From Aquicoccus porphyridii (GTDB taxonomy: Bacteria; Pseudomonadota; Alphaproteobacteria; Rhodobacterales; Rhodobacteraceae): a stretch of DNA of 64,000 nucleotides. The DNA lies in assembly GCF_008369105.1 (NCBI RefSeq), contig NZ_VINQ01000012.1:62001-126000 (forward strand), in the 5' to 3' direction. Every line of letters starts with the position of its first letter. The first letter of the stretch is position 1. Shown piece after piece: positions 54,520 to 63,626 of this stretch. Below the pieces are notes generated by a model that was not told where the DNA came from, did no database searches, and saw only the letters and a list, made by a program, of their open reading frames with translations. Both the position numbers and the translations under genes were made by a program.

Positions 54520-55723
54520 GGCTCTTGCCTCGGAAAGGGGTGACGGTCAGCCGCTCGCCCGGGGCGTCACCCGGGGCGAGGCCGATCTCGGGATTGGAGA
54601 GATAGCAGGCCGGGTCTTCGGCCCAGGGATCGCCCGACACCTGAAGCGCGCGGATGCGGGTGTTGCCGCCGCAGACATGGTTGAACGCGCAGGCCCCGCA
54701 ACGCCCCTTGAGCGGGCGCGGACGCTGGCGCAGGGTGGCCAGCATCGGATCATCCCCGGTCCAGAGCCGCGAGAACGGCACCTTCTTGACGTTGCCGACG
54801 GTGTAATCGGACCAGTAGGTGTCGGGATGGACCTTGCCCATCGGGTCGATATTGGCCACGCCCAGCCCCGAGGAATTGCCGCCCCAGGCCGCAAGATGCA
54901 CCTCGACATGGGCGGCGCGATCCGCGTCGAAATTGCGCCGCACCCAGTGCAGGAACCAGACCGCATCGGCGTCGTTGTTACCGGTCACGATCTCGAGCGG
55001 CGCGTCTTCGGCCACGGCAACCCAGGCACGGTCGATCAGGATATCCATCGCCGCCTTGGTGCGGGCATGCTGGGTGTCGTCGCCCCGGTGCTTGTCGCCA
55101 CGCCCGGCATAGACGAGATGCGAGAGGTAGAACTTGTCCACCCCCTCGCCGTCGCAAAGGTCGAGCATGTCTTCGAGCATGTGGGCGTTGTCTTCGGTGA
55201 TGGTAAAGCGCAGCCCCACCTTGACCCCGCGCCGCTTGCATTCGCGCACGCCATGAAGCGCCGCCGCATAGGCGCCCTCGACCCCGCGGAACCAGTCATT
55301 GGTCTTGCCGATCCCGTCGATCGAGATGCCGACATAGTCAAAGCCGAGATCGGCGACGCGCGCCGCCGCGCTGTCCATGATCCTGGTTCCGTTGGTCGAA
55401 AGCGCGAGATAGCGGAAATCCAGCGCCTTGGCATGTTCGGCCAATTCGAAGAAATCCGGGCGCGACATCGGCTCGCCCCCCGAGAGGATCAGCGCGGGGA
55501 CGGCGAACTCCTTGAGATCGCCCATCACGCCCTTGACCTCGTCGGTGGATAATTCACCCGGAAAGGCCACATCCGCCGAGGTGGTATAGCAATGCCGACA
55601 GCGCAGGTTGCAGCGCCGGGTGAGATTCCAGATCACCACCGGCTTGACCGATCCCGCGCCACGGCGCGCGGCAACCGGGGTCGGGTCGGTCAGTTCTCGC
55701 ATATATTGGGTCAGCCGGAACAT
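54494..55723 (-). CDS. nirJ: NirJ radical SAM protein for heme d1 synthesis
   Basis: 409 residues. Radical SAM cluster [15 protein letters not shown] (Cys38, Cys42, Cys45), then [20 protein letters not shown] and a C-terminal SPASM-like set ([17 protein letters not shown], then [12 protein letters not shown]). It replaces the propionates of didecarboxysiroheme with oxo groups in heme d1 synthesis in the cytoplasm. It overlaps nirH by 13 bp and nirN by 26 bp. Confidence 0.93.
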   Translation of the reverse strand: MFRLTQYMRELTDPTPVAARRGAGSVKPVVIWNLTRRCNLRCRHCYTTSADVAFPGELSTDEVKGVMGDLKEFAVPALILSGGEPMSRPDFFELAEHAKALDFRYLALSTNGTRIMDSAAARVADLGFDYVGISIDGIGKTNDWFRGVEGAYAAALHGVRECKRRGVKVGLRFTITEDNAHMLEDMLDLCDGEGVDKFYLSHLVYAGRGDKHRGDDTQHARTKAAMDILIDRAWVAVAEDAPLEIVTGNNDADAVWFLHWVRRNFDADRAAHVEVHLAAWGGNSSGLGVANIDPMGKVHPDTYWSDYTVGNVKKVPFSRLWTGDDPMLATLRQRPRPLKGRCGACAFNHVCGGNTRIRALQVSGDPWAEDPACYLSNPEIGLAPGDAPGERLTVTPFRGKSHDPKHEFF

Positions 55724-56211
55724 GGGCGTCCCTCCTTGGCAAGGCGCATCCCGGTCTTCTTGAGGATGCGGGTGGAATAGAGAATGTCGTTTTCGCGGCA
55801 GGCCGCCCCGAGGATCGCGGCAATCTCGGCGCGACGCGTCTCGACCGCCACGCGGTCGGGCCCGTGGATCATGGCAAAGAGGTTATAGGGCCAGTCGGGC
55901 AGCGCCCGGGGACGCAAATAGCAATGGGTGACGAAGTCGAGCGCACCAATCTGTTCGCCAAGGTCTTCGGCCCGGGCGTCTTCGACATCCCAGACGCTCA
56001 TCCCGTTGGCCAGCATGCCCAGCGCATAATGATTGGTCGCCGCGCCGATCCGGCGGATCACGCCATCGCCCATCATCCGTTCGATCCGGGCGATCACCTC
56101 GGCCTCGTCCATGCCGATCCATTCACCGACCACGGCAAAGGGTCGCGGGGCCAGCGGCAGCCCCGCCTGCGTGGCGGTCAGGATGCGGCGGTCTTTTGCG
56201 TCGATTGTCAT
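55711..56211 (-). CDS. nirH: NirH, siroheme decarboxylase subunit
   Basis: 166 residues, Lrp/AsnC-like fold. [20 protein letters not shown] near 10-29, [40 protein letters not shown] near 105-124 and [16 protein letters not shown] match NirH. With NirG and NirDL-type partners it decarboxylates siroheme at C12 and C18. ATG 56211 overlaps the upstream stop as ATGA. Confidence 0.85.
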   Translation of the reverse strand: MTIDAKDRRILTATQAGLPLAPRPFAVVGEWIGMDEAEVIARIERMMGDGVIRRIGAATNHYALGMLANGMSVWDVEDARAEDLGEQIGALDFVTHCYLRPRALPDWPYNLFAMIHGPDRVAVETRRAEIAAILGAACRENDILYSTRILKKTGMRLAKEGRPCSG

Positions 56212-56681
56212 AGCGCCACCTGAAAGCCGATGAAAAACTCCCTGAGCTTGGGAAAGCGGTGCACCTTGAGGCCGGTCTGCCGCGCGATCCGGTCGGCCTC
56301 GGTCGTGATCGCCGCGGGGGTCTCGCAGGCCAGCACGAACCACATGTTGAACCGGTGCTGGCGTTCGTAATTATGGGCCACCGCGTCATGGGCATTGACC
56401 TTGGACGCGACCTCTTCGAACCGGTCCTCGGGCACGGCCATGGCACACAGGCAATAGGCCCCGCCCAGCGCGGCGGCGTCGATGAACGGGCCGAACCGGG
56501 TGATCGCGCCGATCCCGCGCAGCCGTTCGATGCGCGAGATCACCTCGGCCTCGTCCAGGCCGGTCGCGACTGCCAAGGGCTGAAACAGGTTCTTGCTGGG
56601 CGCCAGCCCGGCCTGAAGCAGGTTGAGCAACGCGCGGTCCGTCGCATCGAGGGAGTCTTCTTGCAATCGCGACCGGTGCAT
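56208..56681 (-). CDS. nirG: NirG/NirL-type siroheme decarboxylase subunit
   Basis: 157 residues, Lrp/AsnC-like. LDATDRALLNLLQAGLAPSK near 11-30, ITRFGPFIDAAALGGAYCLC, VAHNYERQHRFNMWFVLACE near 101-120 and [15 protein letters not shown]. It pairs with NirH in siroheme decarboxylation. Which of nirD, nirL or nirG it matches best needs a tree. It is first in the nirGHJN operon, divergent from nnrS. The 5' end is the least certain part; 56681 is the only Met near the expected N-terminus. Confidence 0.75.
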   Translation of the reverse strand: MHRSRLQEDSLDATDRALLNLLQAGLAPSKNLFQPLAVATGLDEAEVISRIERLRGIGAITRFGPFIDAAALGGAYCLCAMAVPEDRFEEVASKVNAHDAVAHNYERQHRFNMWFVLACETPAAITTEADRIARQTGLKVHRFPKLREFFIGFQVAL

Positions 56682-56814
56682 GGGCTACACCGCCCCCGTG
56701 GTCGGGGCCGGTTCTGGCGGATTGGCGGTGCGCGGGATCATGTCGAAGCTCTCCACATGCTGTGATGCCCTGTCCTGTTCCTGGACAGCCTCGCGCGAAT
56801 ACCGGGTGGCGACC

Positions 56815-56828
56815 TTGACTTTCGTTAA
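56815..56828. promoter_or_regulatory. FNR/NNR-type box between nirG and nnrS
   Basis: TTGACTTTCGTTAA, one mismatch from a perfect palindrome. A centre at -41.5 would give an nnrS transcript start near 56863, upstream of ATG 56903. Facing the other way the start would be near 56780, leaving a 99-nt leader to nirG, so it could serve both. Confidence 0.75.
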
Positions 56829-56902
56829 GACGCCCGACCGCTCCGCGCGCCTATAGTTGCGTGCGAATGCGACAGGACGTGACAAAAGATCGGAACAAGG
56901 AA

Positions 56903-58099
56903 ATGCCAAACGCAATCATCCGCCTTTTCGGCGAAGGCCACCGGGTGTTCTTTCTGGCGGCGGGGCTTTACGCCATTTTCGCCCTCATCGTCTGGGAGGG
57001 CTGGCTCGGGATTCACGCGGCGGGGGGGATGGTCAGCGAGATGCCTTTCGCGGCCCCGCCGCATCTGTGGCACGCGCATGAGCTGGTCTTTGGCTATCCA
57101 GCGGCGGCGATGGGCGGGTTCTTCCTGACCGCCGTGCCAAACTGGACCGGGGCGCGGGCGGCGCGCCATGCCTTCATCGCCTGTGCCGCCGGCCTGTGGC
57201 TGGCCGGGCGGGTGGCGATCTGGTATTCGGGGAGCCTGCCGCCACTGGCGGTGGCGCTGGTCGATCTGGCCTTTCTGCCGCTCTTGGCGGCCAAGGTGCT
57301 GACCCAGCTTCTCAATCGCCCGAAACCGCAGAACATGATGTTCCTCGGCCTGCTGGCGATGATCTGGACCGGCAACCTTCTGGTGCATCTCGACTGGATC
57401 GGGGTCACGATGACGCTCGATGCGGGGTTGCGGCTCGGGCTTTATGCCACCTGCGCGCTGATTGCCGTGCTGGGCGGGCGGGTGACGCCGGCCTTCACCC
57501 GCAACGCGATGAAGCGCGATGGCCGCACGCACGCATTGCCCGGAACGCCCCTGCCGCTCAACATCGCCAGCATTGCCCTGCCGATCCTCACCGCGCTGGC
57601 CGCCGCGCTGCCTGTTCCGGCGGCTGTGTTCGGCGCATTGGCGCTGGCCGCCGGGCTGGCGCAGGGCGCACGCAGCGCGATGTGGCGGCCGGGCTGGACC
57701 TGGAATCAACCGATTCTGTGGGTGCTGCACCTCGGCATGGCCGCGCTGGCGCTGGGTTTCTTCATGGCCGGGCTGGCGGCGTTCGGCATCGGCTCGGAGG
57801 TGGCGGCACTGCATGTTCTGGGCATCGGCGCGGTGGGCGGCATGACCCTTGGCGTGATGAGCCGCGCAGCACTTGGCCATAGCGGCCTGCCGCTGATCGC
57901 GCCGGGCCCGCTCGCGCTGGCCTATGCACTCTTGCCGGTGTCGATGCTGGCGCGTTGGGCCGGGTCAAGCCTCGGAATCGAGGGCTATTACACCGGAGTT
58001 CTGCTCTCGGGCGCCGTCTGGATCGCCGTTTTCACGCTTTATGCCGCGACGCTCTGGCCGGTGTTCTGGGGCACACGCGCGCCGCGTGGATCGCATTGA
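56903..58099 (+). CDS. nnrS: NnrS-family heme-copper membrane protein
   Basis: 398 residues, about 12 membrane helices. NnrS features: PPHLWHAHELVFGYPAAAMG near 47-66 with metal-binding His, FFLTAVPNWTG, and GIGAVGGMTLGVMSRAALGH near 312-331. NnrS proteins protect against NO stress and are induced with nor and nir genes. ATG 56903 is preferred; GTG 56861 and ATG 56867 would lie at or before the start predicted from the FNR box. Single gene, followed by the norC promoter. Confidence 0.88.
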   Translation: MPNAIIRLFGEGHRVFFLAAGLYAIFALIVWEGWLGIHAAGGMVSEMPFAAPPHLWHAHELVFGYPAAAMGGFFLTAVPNWTGARAARHAFIACAAGLWLAGRVAIWYSGSLPPLAVALVDLAFLPLLAAKVLTQLLNRPKPQNMMFLGLLAMIWTGNLLVHLDWIGVTMTLDAGLRLGLYATCALIAVLGGRVTPAFTRNAMKRDGRTHALPGTPLPLNIASIALPILTALAAALPVPAAVFGALALAAGLAQGARSAMWRPGWTWNQPILWVLHLGMAALALGFFMAGLAAFGIGSEVAALHVLGIGAVGGMTLGVMSRAALGHSGLPLIAPGPLALAYALLPVSMLARWAGSSLGIEGYYTGVLLSGAVWIAVFTLYAATLWPVFWGTRAPRGSH

Positions 58100-58120
58100 G
58101 CAACAGACAAACGCCAACGG

Positions 58121-58134
58121 TTGACTTTTGTTAA
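58121..58134. promoter_or_regulatory. FNR/NNR-type box upstream of norC
   Basis: TTGACTTTTGTTAA, one mismatch from palindromic. Centre 73 bp from the norC ATG, giving a start near 58169 and a 32-nt leader if at -41.5. It resembles NNR/DNR sites that switch on nor genes in response to NO. Confidence 0.78.
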
Positions 58135-58200
58135 GGCCCCCCGCCCGCCCAGCGCGCAAGAAAGCTCAGTCAACAACGGTTCCGGGAAGGAGTTAGCGCG

Positions 58201-58653
58201 ATGCGCGAAGTCATGACCAAGAACATGGCCCGCAATATCTTCTATGGCGGCTCACTGTTCTTCATCCTCATATTCATCGGCCTCACGGCCCATTCACACA
58301 GGTATATCGTCAATGTCTCGACCGACAAGGAAGGTCTGACCGAGAGCGTCGCAGCGGGCAAGCATGTCTGGGAAAAGCATGCCTGCGTCAACTGCCACTC
58401 GATTCTCGGCGAGGGCGCCTATTACGCGCCCGAAGTCGGCAACGTGATGGCGCGCTGGGGCGTTCTGGAAGATCCCGAGGCGGCCTATGACGTGCTCAAG
58501 GGATGGATGGACGCCATGCCCACCGGCATCGAAGGCCGCCGCCAGATGCCCAATTTCAACCTGACCGACGAGGAATACCGCAACCTCGCCGATTTCCTGC
58601 TGTGGACCAACCGCATCAACACGCAGGACTGGCCCCCCAACGACGCGGGCTAA
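58201..58653 (+). CDS. norC: Nitric oxide reductase cytochrome c subunit
   Basis: 150 residues. One N-terminal membrane anchor (NIFYGGSLFFILIFIGLTAH near 12-31) then a cytochrome c domain with heme site CVNCH (Cys62, Cys65, His66) and a Met ligand in RRQMPNFNL. It passes electrons from soluble cytochrome c or cupredoxin to NorB. AAGGAG is near the ATG. 12 bp before norB. Confidence 0.96.
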   Translation: MREVMTKNMARNIFYGGSLFFILIFIGLTAHSHRYIVNVSTDKEGLTESVAAGKHVWEKHACVNCHSILGEGAYYAPEVGNVMARWGVLEDPEAAYDVLKGWMDAMPTGIEGRRQMPNFNLTDEEYRNLADFLLWTNRINTQDWPPNDAG

Positions 58654-58665
58654 GGAGCAATCGCC

Positions 58666-60030
58666 ATGAAATACGAAACCCAGAAAATCGCGCTGGCCTA
58701 CTTTGTGGTGGCGCTCGCGCTCTTCGCCGTGCAGGTCACGATCGGGCTGATCATGGGCTATGTCTATGTCGCGCCCAACTTCCTTTCCGATCTCGTGCCG
58801 TTCAACATCCTGCGGATGCTGCACTCCAACAGCCTCATCGTCTGGCTCCTGCTGGGCTTCTTCGGGGCGGCCTATTACCTTTTGCCCGAGGAATCCGAGC
58901 GCGAGATCCATTCAAGGAAACTCGCCTGGCTGCAACTCGGCATTCTCGTGCTGGGCACGCTGGGCGTGGTCGTGACCTATCTGTTCAACATCTTCGAGGG
59001 CAATTTCCTGCTTGGGAAAGAGGGCCGCGAATTCCTTGAACAGCCCAAATGGGTCAAGGCCGGCATTGTCGTCGCCGCGCTGATCTTTCTCTACAACGTC
59101 TCGATGACGGTGCTGGCGGGTCGCAAGACGGCGATCACCAACATCCTGCTTCTGGGCCTGTGGGGGCTGGCGCTCTTGTTCCTCTTTGCCTTCTACAACC
59201 CCAGCAACCTCGCGCTCGACAAGATGTATTGGTGGTATGTCGTCCACCTCTGGGTCGAAGGCACGTGGGAGCTGGTGATGGCCGCGATCCTCGCTTTCCT
59301 GATGCTCAAGCTCACCGGCGTTGACCGCGAGGTGGTCGAGAAATGGCTTTACGTCATCGTCGCCGCCGCGCTCTTCTCGGGCATCCTCGGGACCGGGCAC
59401 CACTATTACTGGATCGGCACGCCGGGATACTGGCAGTGGATCGGCTCGATCTTCTCGTCGCTCGAGGTGATCCCGTTCTTCGCCATGATGGCCTTTGCCT
59501 TCGTCATGGTCTGGAAGGGCCGCCGCGACCATCCGAACAAGGCGGCGCTTCTCTGGGCGCTAGGCTGTGCCACGCTGGCCTTCTTCGGCGCGGGTGTCTG
59601 GGGCTTCCTGCACACGCTGCACGGGGTCAACTACTACACCCACGGCACACAGATCACCGCCGCGCACGGGCACCTTGCCTTCTATGGCGCCTATGTCTGC
59701 CTCAACCTTGCGATCATCACCTATGCCATGCCGCACCTCTTGGGTCGCGAGCCCTATAACCAGGTGCTCAACATGGCCTCGTTCTGGCTGATGTCGTCGG
59801 GGGTGGTCTTCATGACCTTCGTGCTGACCTTCGGCGGCACGGTGCAGACCCACCTGCAACGGGTCATGGGCGAGGATTTCATGTTCGTGCAGGAGCAACT
59901 GGCGCTGTTCTACTGGATGCGCTTCGGTGCGGGCATCGCGGTGGTGCTGGGCGCGCTGCTCTTCATCTACGCGGTCTTCGTGCCGCGCCGCGAAGTGATC
60001 TCGTCCGAACCTTCGGTCGCGGCGGAGTGA
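58666..60030 (+). CDS. norB: Nitric oxide reductase large subunit
   Basis: 454 residues, 12 helices, cytochrome c-dependent cNor with no quinol-oxidase extension. It joins two NO to N2O. Conserved metal-ligand segments: LHSNSLIVWLLLGFFGAAYY near 44-63, VVHLWVEGTWELVMAAILAF near 190-209 (His and Glu near FeB), GTGHHYYWIGTPGYWQ near 244-259 and the C-terminal NYYTHGTQITAAHGHLAFYG with low-spin and high-spin heme His. All catalytic His appear present. Confidence 0.96.
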   Translation: MKYETQKIALAYFVVALALFAVQVTIGLIMGYVYVAPNFLSDLVPFNILRMLHSNSLIVWLLLGFFGAAYYLLPEESEREIHSRKLAWLQLGILVLGTLGVVVTYLFNIFEGNFLLGKEGREFLEQPKWVKAGIVVAALIFLYNVSMTVLAGRKTAITNILLLGLWGLALLFLFAFYNPSNLALDKMYWWYVVHLWVEGTWELVMAAILAFLMLKLTGVDREVVEKWLYVIVAAALFSGILGTGHHYYWIGTPGYWQWIGSIFSSLEVIPFFAMMAFAFVMVWKGRRDHPNKAALLWALGCATLAFFGAGVWGFLHTLHGVNYYTHGTQITAAHGHLAFYGAYVCLNLAIITYAMPHLLGREPYNQVLNMASFWLMSSGVVFMTFVLTFGGTVQTHLQRVMGEDFMFVQEQLALFYWMRFGAGIAVVLGALLFIYAVFVPRREVISSEPSVAAE

Positions 60031-60035
60031 GCGAG

Positions 60036-60845
60036 ATGGATGGACCCTTGCAACCGGAAAAGGGGGCGGCAGACGCCCCCTTCTACCTGCCCCAGGGCGA
60101 CGAGATCCCGGTCTTTACCGCCGCCCATGAAAACGACCTGCCGGTCCTGCTCAAGGGGCCGACGGGCTGCGGCAAGACGCGCTTTGTCACTCACATGGCC
60201 GCGCGCCTTGATCGGCCGCTGCATACCGTGGCCTGCCATGACGACCTCAGCGCCGCCGACCTGATCGGGCGCTACCTGCTCAAGGGCGGTGAAACCGTCT
60301 GGGTCGATGGGCCGCTCACCCGTGCGGTGCGCGAAGGCGCGATCTGCTATCTCGACGAGGTGGTCGAGGCGCGCAAGGATGTGACCGTGGTGCTGCACCC
60401 GCTGACCGACGACCGGCGCATCCTGCCGATCGACCGCACCGGCGAAGAGATCGAGGCGGCGCCCGGCTTCATGCTGGTGGCCTCCTACAACCCGGGCTAC
60501 CAGAACATCCTCAAGACGCTGAAACCCTCGACCCGCCAGCGCTTCATCAGCCTCGAATTCACCTTTCCCAAGCCGGAGCACGAAATCCCCGTCGTCGCCC
60601 GCGAATCGGGCCTCTCCGAGGAGCGTGTGAAACCGCTGGTGCGGCTGGCGAACAAGCTGCGCGATCTCAAGGGCCAGGACCTCGAAGAGGGGGTATCCAC
60701 CCGCCTCGTGGTCTATGCCGCGACACTCATCCGACAGGGCATGCCGGTCGAACGCGCGATCCGCGTCGCGATGATCGAGCCGCTGACCGATGATGCGGAT
60801 GTCAAGCGTGGGCTCCTCGATCTTGTCACCGCCGTTTTCGGGTGA
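60036..60845 (+). CDS. norQ: NorQ, MoxR-type AAA ATPase
   Basis: 269 residues. Walker A GPTGCGKTR, Walker B ICYLDEVVEA and the sensor segment LVASYNPGYQNIL. With NorD it inserts non-heme iron into NorB. ATG 60036 has GGAG at 60024-60027; the GTG at 60027 overlapping the norB stop (GTGA) is also possible. The stop region overlaps the norD start. Confidence 0.93.
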   Translation: MDGPLQPEKGAADAPFYLPQGDEIPVFTAAHENDLPVLLKGPTGCGKTRFVTHMAARLDRPLHTVACHDDLSAADLIGRYLLKGGETVWVDGPLTRAVREGAICYLDEVVEARKDVTVVLHPLTDDRRILPIDRTGEEIEAAPGFMLVASYNPGYQNILKTLKPSTRQRFISLEFTFPKPEHEIPVVARESGLSEERVKPLVRLANKLRDLKGQDLEEGVSTRLVVYAATLIRQGMPVERAIRVAMIEPLTDDADVKRGLLDLVTAVFG

Positions 60846-60853
60846 GGCCGGTG

Positions 60854-62824
60854 ATGGGCAGGATCGACATCGAGCCATGGGAACCCGAAGAAACCATCGG
60901 GAAGCTGTGGCACGCCTATGCCAGCCGTCTTGACGCCCCCGGCGTGCACGATGGAGCCCGTGTCGACCTTTCCGAGGTCGCAGGGCGGCTGGCGGTTCTT
61001 TTCCGGGGCCTCGGCGGCGATCCGGCGGTCGAGATCAAGGCGGTGTCCGAAGAACGCTCGGGGCACCGCCTGTCATGGCTGCGTCGGCTGGGCACCGACG
61101 AGGAACGCCTGCCGCGCGCCTCCTTCGACGGGGCGAGCCTGCGCCTGCCCGAAAGCCTCGCCGTTTTCCCCGCGCGCGAGGCCAATGGCACGCTCTACCT
61201 CTGGCTCGGCGCCTGTGCCGCCTTTGCCGGGGCGGGCCACGCGCCGCTTGATGACCCGCTGGCCCGCGACCTTGCCGCGCTGGCCGACGCGCAGCACATG
61301 GTCGCCGCCACGCTCGATGAGGCGCCGGGTTTTGCCGCGCTTTATGCCGATCTCTGCGCCGGGGTTCTGGCCCTGCGCCCCCGGCCCCAGCTTCCCGCGG
61401 TCGAATCCGCGGTCGAGGCGCTGATCCGCCATATCCTTGGCGACGAAACACCCCTGCCGCCCCGCGCTGCGGCTTTCAGGACGGCGGTCGAGGCGCGCGA
61501 TTTCACCGGCCTGCGCGCCCCGCGCGGCTATCGCGCCGCGCGCCCCGTGCCGCTCTGGCCCGATCTGCGCGGCGTGGACACAAGCCATGCCAGCGCGGTC
61601 GAGACCCGCGATGCCGAGACCGACTCCGACAGCCCCACCGACGAGCCGCAGGACGGCAAGACCCGCCGCGCCCGTCGCCGCAAGGCCGACGAGGTCGACC
61701 GCACCGACAGTTTCATCCTGCACAAGTTCGAGGCGATCCTGAGCTGGGCGGAGTTCATCAACCTCAACCGCCGGGTCGAGGACGATGACGACGACAGCGC
61801 CCGCAAGGCCGCCGACGACCAGGACGAAATCGGCCTCGGCCAGATTTCCCAAGCCCCCGCAACGCGGCTCAAGCTGCATCTCGACCTTGCCCCCGAGGAC
61901 GTGGACCGCGAGGCGCTTTCCGATATCCTTACCTATCCCGAATGGGACGTGCGGACAGGCCAGCACCTGCCCGCGCATGCTCGTGTGCTCGTCTCTCCTG
62001 TCGAGCCCGAGCATGACGCGCCCCCGTTTCGGGACGACCCGCGCGCCGCCGCGCGTATCCGCGCCGTCAAGAGACAGTTCGAGGCCCTGCGTCCCGGGCG
62101 AATACTCACGACCGGACATCTCGACGGCGACGATCTCGACATGGAGCGCATGGTGCGCGCGCGGGTCGATTTTTCTGCAACAGGGGAAGGCGACGACCGC
62201 GTCTGGATGCAAACCCGCCGCGAACGGCGCGATCTGGCGGTGTCGATCCTGCTCGACGTGTCGCGCTCGACCGAGGGGCGCGTCACCGGGCATGGCGGCG
62301 AGAGCCGCAGCGTGATCGAGATCGCGCGCGAGGCGCTGGCCGCGCTGGCCGGCGGGCTCGATGCCTGCGGCGACGATTTCGCGATCAACGCCTTTTCCTC
62401 ACTGAAACGCCAGCGCGTCTGGCTGCACCAGGTCAAACGCTTCGACGAACCGATGAGCCCGCTGATCGACGCGCGCATCGCCGCACTCAAGCCCGGGCAT
62501 TACACCCGGCTCGGCGCCGCCATCCGCCATGCCAGCGCCGAGCTGCACCAGCAGGCGCGCAAACGCCGCCTGCTTCTGGTAATCACCGATGGCAAGCCCA
62601 ACGACCTCGACCATTACGAGGGCCGCCACGGCATCGAAGACAGCCACATGGCCGTGCGCGAGGCCCGCCGCGCCGGGCAATCGGTATTCGGCATCACCGT
62701 GGACCGTGACGGCAAATCGTGGTTCCCGCGGATGTTCGGACAGGGCGGATACGCGCTCATCCCACATCCCGACCGACTGACCCAGGCGCTGCCCCAGATC
62801 TACCGGCAACTGGTGGGCGCATGA
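60854..62824 (+). CDS. norD: NorD, von Willebrand A-domain activator of nitric oxide reductase
   Basis: 656 residues. C-terminal vWA domain with the MIDAS motif ILLDVSRSTEG near 466-476 and LLVITDGKPND near 573-583. A central acidic and basic linker (ETDSDSPTDEPQDGKTRRAR) is low in complexity. Works with NorQ to load FeB. ATG 60854 follows GTGAGG; GTG 60842 overlapping the norQ stop is an alternative. The stop overlaps norE. Confidence 0.92.
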   Translation: MGRIDIEPWEPEETIGKLWHAYASRLDAPGVHDGARVDLSEVAGRLAVLFRGLGGDPAVEIKAVSEERSGHRLSWLRRLGTDEERLPRASFDGASLRLPESLAVFPAREANGTLYLWLGACAAFAGAGHAPLDDPLARDLAALADAQHMVAATLDEAPGFAALYADLCAGVLALRPRPQLPAVESAVEALIRHILGDETPLPPRAAAFRTAVEARDFTGLRAPRGYRAARPVPLWPDLRGVDTSHASAVETRDAETDSDSPTDEPQDGKTRRARRRKADEVDRTDSFILHKFEAILSWAEFINLNRRVEDDDDDSARKAADDQDEIGLGQISQAPATRLKLHLDLAPEDVDREALSDILTYPEWDVRTGQHLPAHARVLVSPVEPEHDAPPFRDDPRAAARIRAVKRQFEALRPGRILTTGHLDGDDLDMERMVRARVDFSATGEGDDRVWMQTRRERRDLAVSILLDVSRSTEGRVTGHGGESRSVIEIAREALAALAGGLDACGDDFAINAFSSLKRQRVWLHQVKRFDEPMSPLIDARIAALKPGHYTRLGAAIRHASAELHQQARKRRLLLVITDGKPNDLDHYEGRHGIEDSHMAVREARRAGQSVFGITVDRDGKSWFPRMFGQGGYALIPHPDRLTQALPQIYRQLVGA

Positions 62825-63381
62825 GCGACGGTTCGGACGGTCCCGGCCTGCTCGACGAGCTGCCCGGTGAGGTGATGATGTGGGTGCTCATCATCTCCGA
62901 ACTGCTGGTCTTTGGTGCGGGCCTTGTGGCCTTCATGGCGATGCGGCTCACCGATCCCGTAGGCTTTGCCGAAGCACAGGCTCACCTGCACCGCGCGGGC
63001 GCGGCGCTCAACACGGTGGTGCTCGTGACCTCCGGGCTTCTGGCCGCCCTCGCCGTGCGCGCCGCCGAGGCCGGGCGCGAGCGGTGCAAGCGCGGGCTTC
63101 TCGCCGGGGCCATGGCGCTCGGGGTGGTGTTCCTCGTGATCAAGGGCATGGAATATGCCGACAAGGCCAATGAGGGCATCGGCATCGAGACCAACACCTT
63201 CTTCACCTTCTACTACCTGCTGACCGGCTTTCACGCCGCCCACGTGATCGCGGGCGTCGTGCTGCTGGGTCTGGTCGCCGTCCTGCGCGACCCGCGCGCC
63301 ACCGAGACCGGGGCGGCCTTCTGGCACATGGTCGATCTGGTCTGGGTGCTGCTCTTTCCGGTGATCTACCTGATCCGATGA
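62821..63381 (+). CDS. norE: NorE, cytochrome c oxidase subunit III-like
   Basis: 186 residues, five membrane helices. LPGEVMMWVLIISELLVFGA near 14-33, FVIKGMEY-type sequence (FLVIKGMEYADKANEG), TFYYLLTGFHAAHVIAGVVL near 123-142 and FWHMVDLVWVLLFPVIYLI are COX3/NorE signatures. It supports NOR activity but is not catalytic. ATG 62821 overlaps the norD stop. Confidence 0.9.
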   Translation: MSDGSDGPGLLDELPGEVMMWVLIISELLVFGAGLVAFMAMRLTDPVGFAEAQAHLHRAGAALNTVVLVTSGLLAALAVRAAEAGRERCKRGLLAGAMALGVVFLVIKGMEYADKANEGIGIETNTFFTFYYLLTGFHAAHVIAGVVLLGLVAVLRDPRATETGAAFWHMVDLVWVLLFPVIYLIR

Positions 63382-63626
63382 CGCACGATCCCCTCATACG
63401 GGCCTGGGGGCTTCTGGTCGCGCTGTCGATGGCGGGCGCGCTGATCACGCGCGCGCCGAATGTCACCGGGCTTGCCCTGGTGATCCTTGCCCTTTCATTC
63501 GTGAAGGCCCGGCTGATCTTGCATCACTATCTCGGCCTGGCCAACGCCCCCTCGTGGCGGCGCGGGTTTGACATGGTGGTGGCCGGGGTCTGCGTGTTGC
63601 TGGCCGCGCTGGCCCTTCTGGCCTGA
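63378..63626 (+). CDS. norF: NorF, small nor-operon membrane protein
   Basis: 82 residues, three hydrophobic segments: AWGLLVALSMAGALITRA, VTGLALVILALSFVKARLIL and MVVAGVCVLLAALALL. The KARLILHHYLGL segment resembles cytochrome c oxidase subunit IV-like proteins and NorF. Usual last gene of norCBQDEF; ATGA overlap with norE. Confidence 0.85.
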   Translation: MTHDPLIRAWGLLVALSMAGALITRAPNVTGLALVILALSFVKARLILHHYLGLANAPSWRRGFDMVVAGVCVLLAALALLA

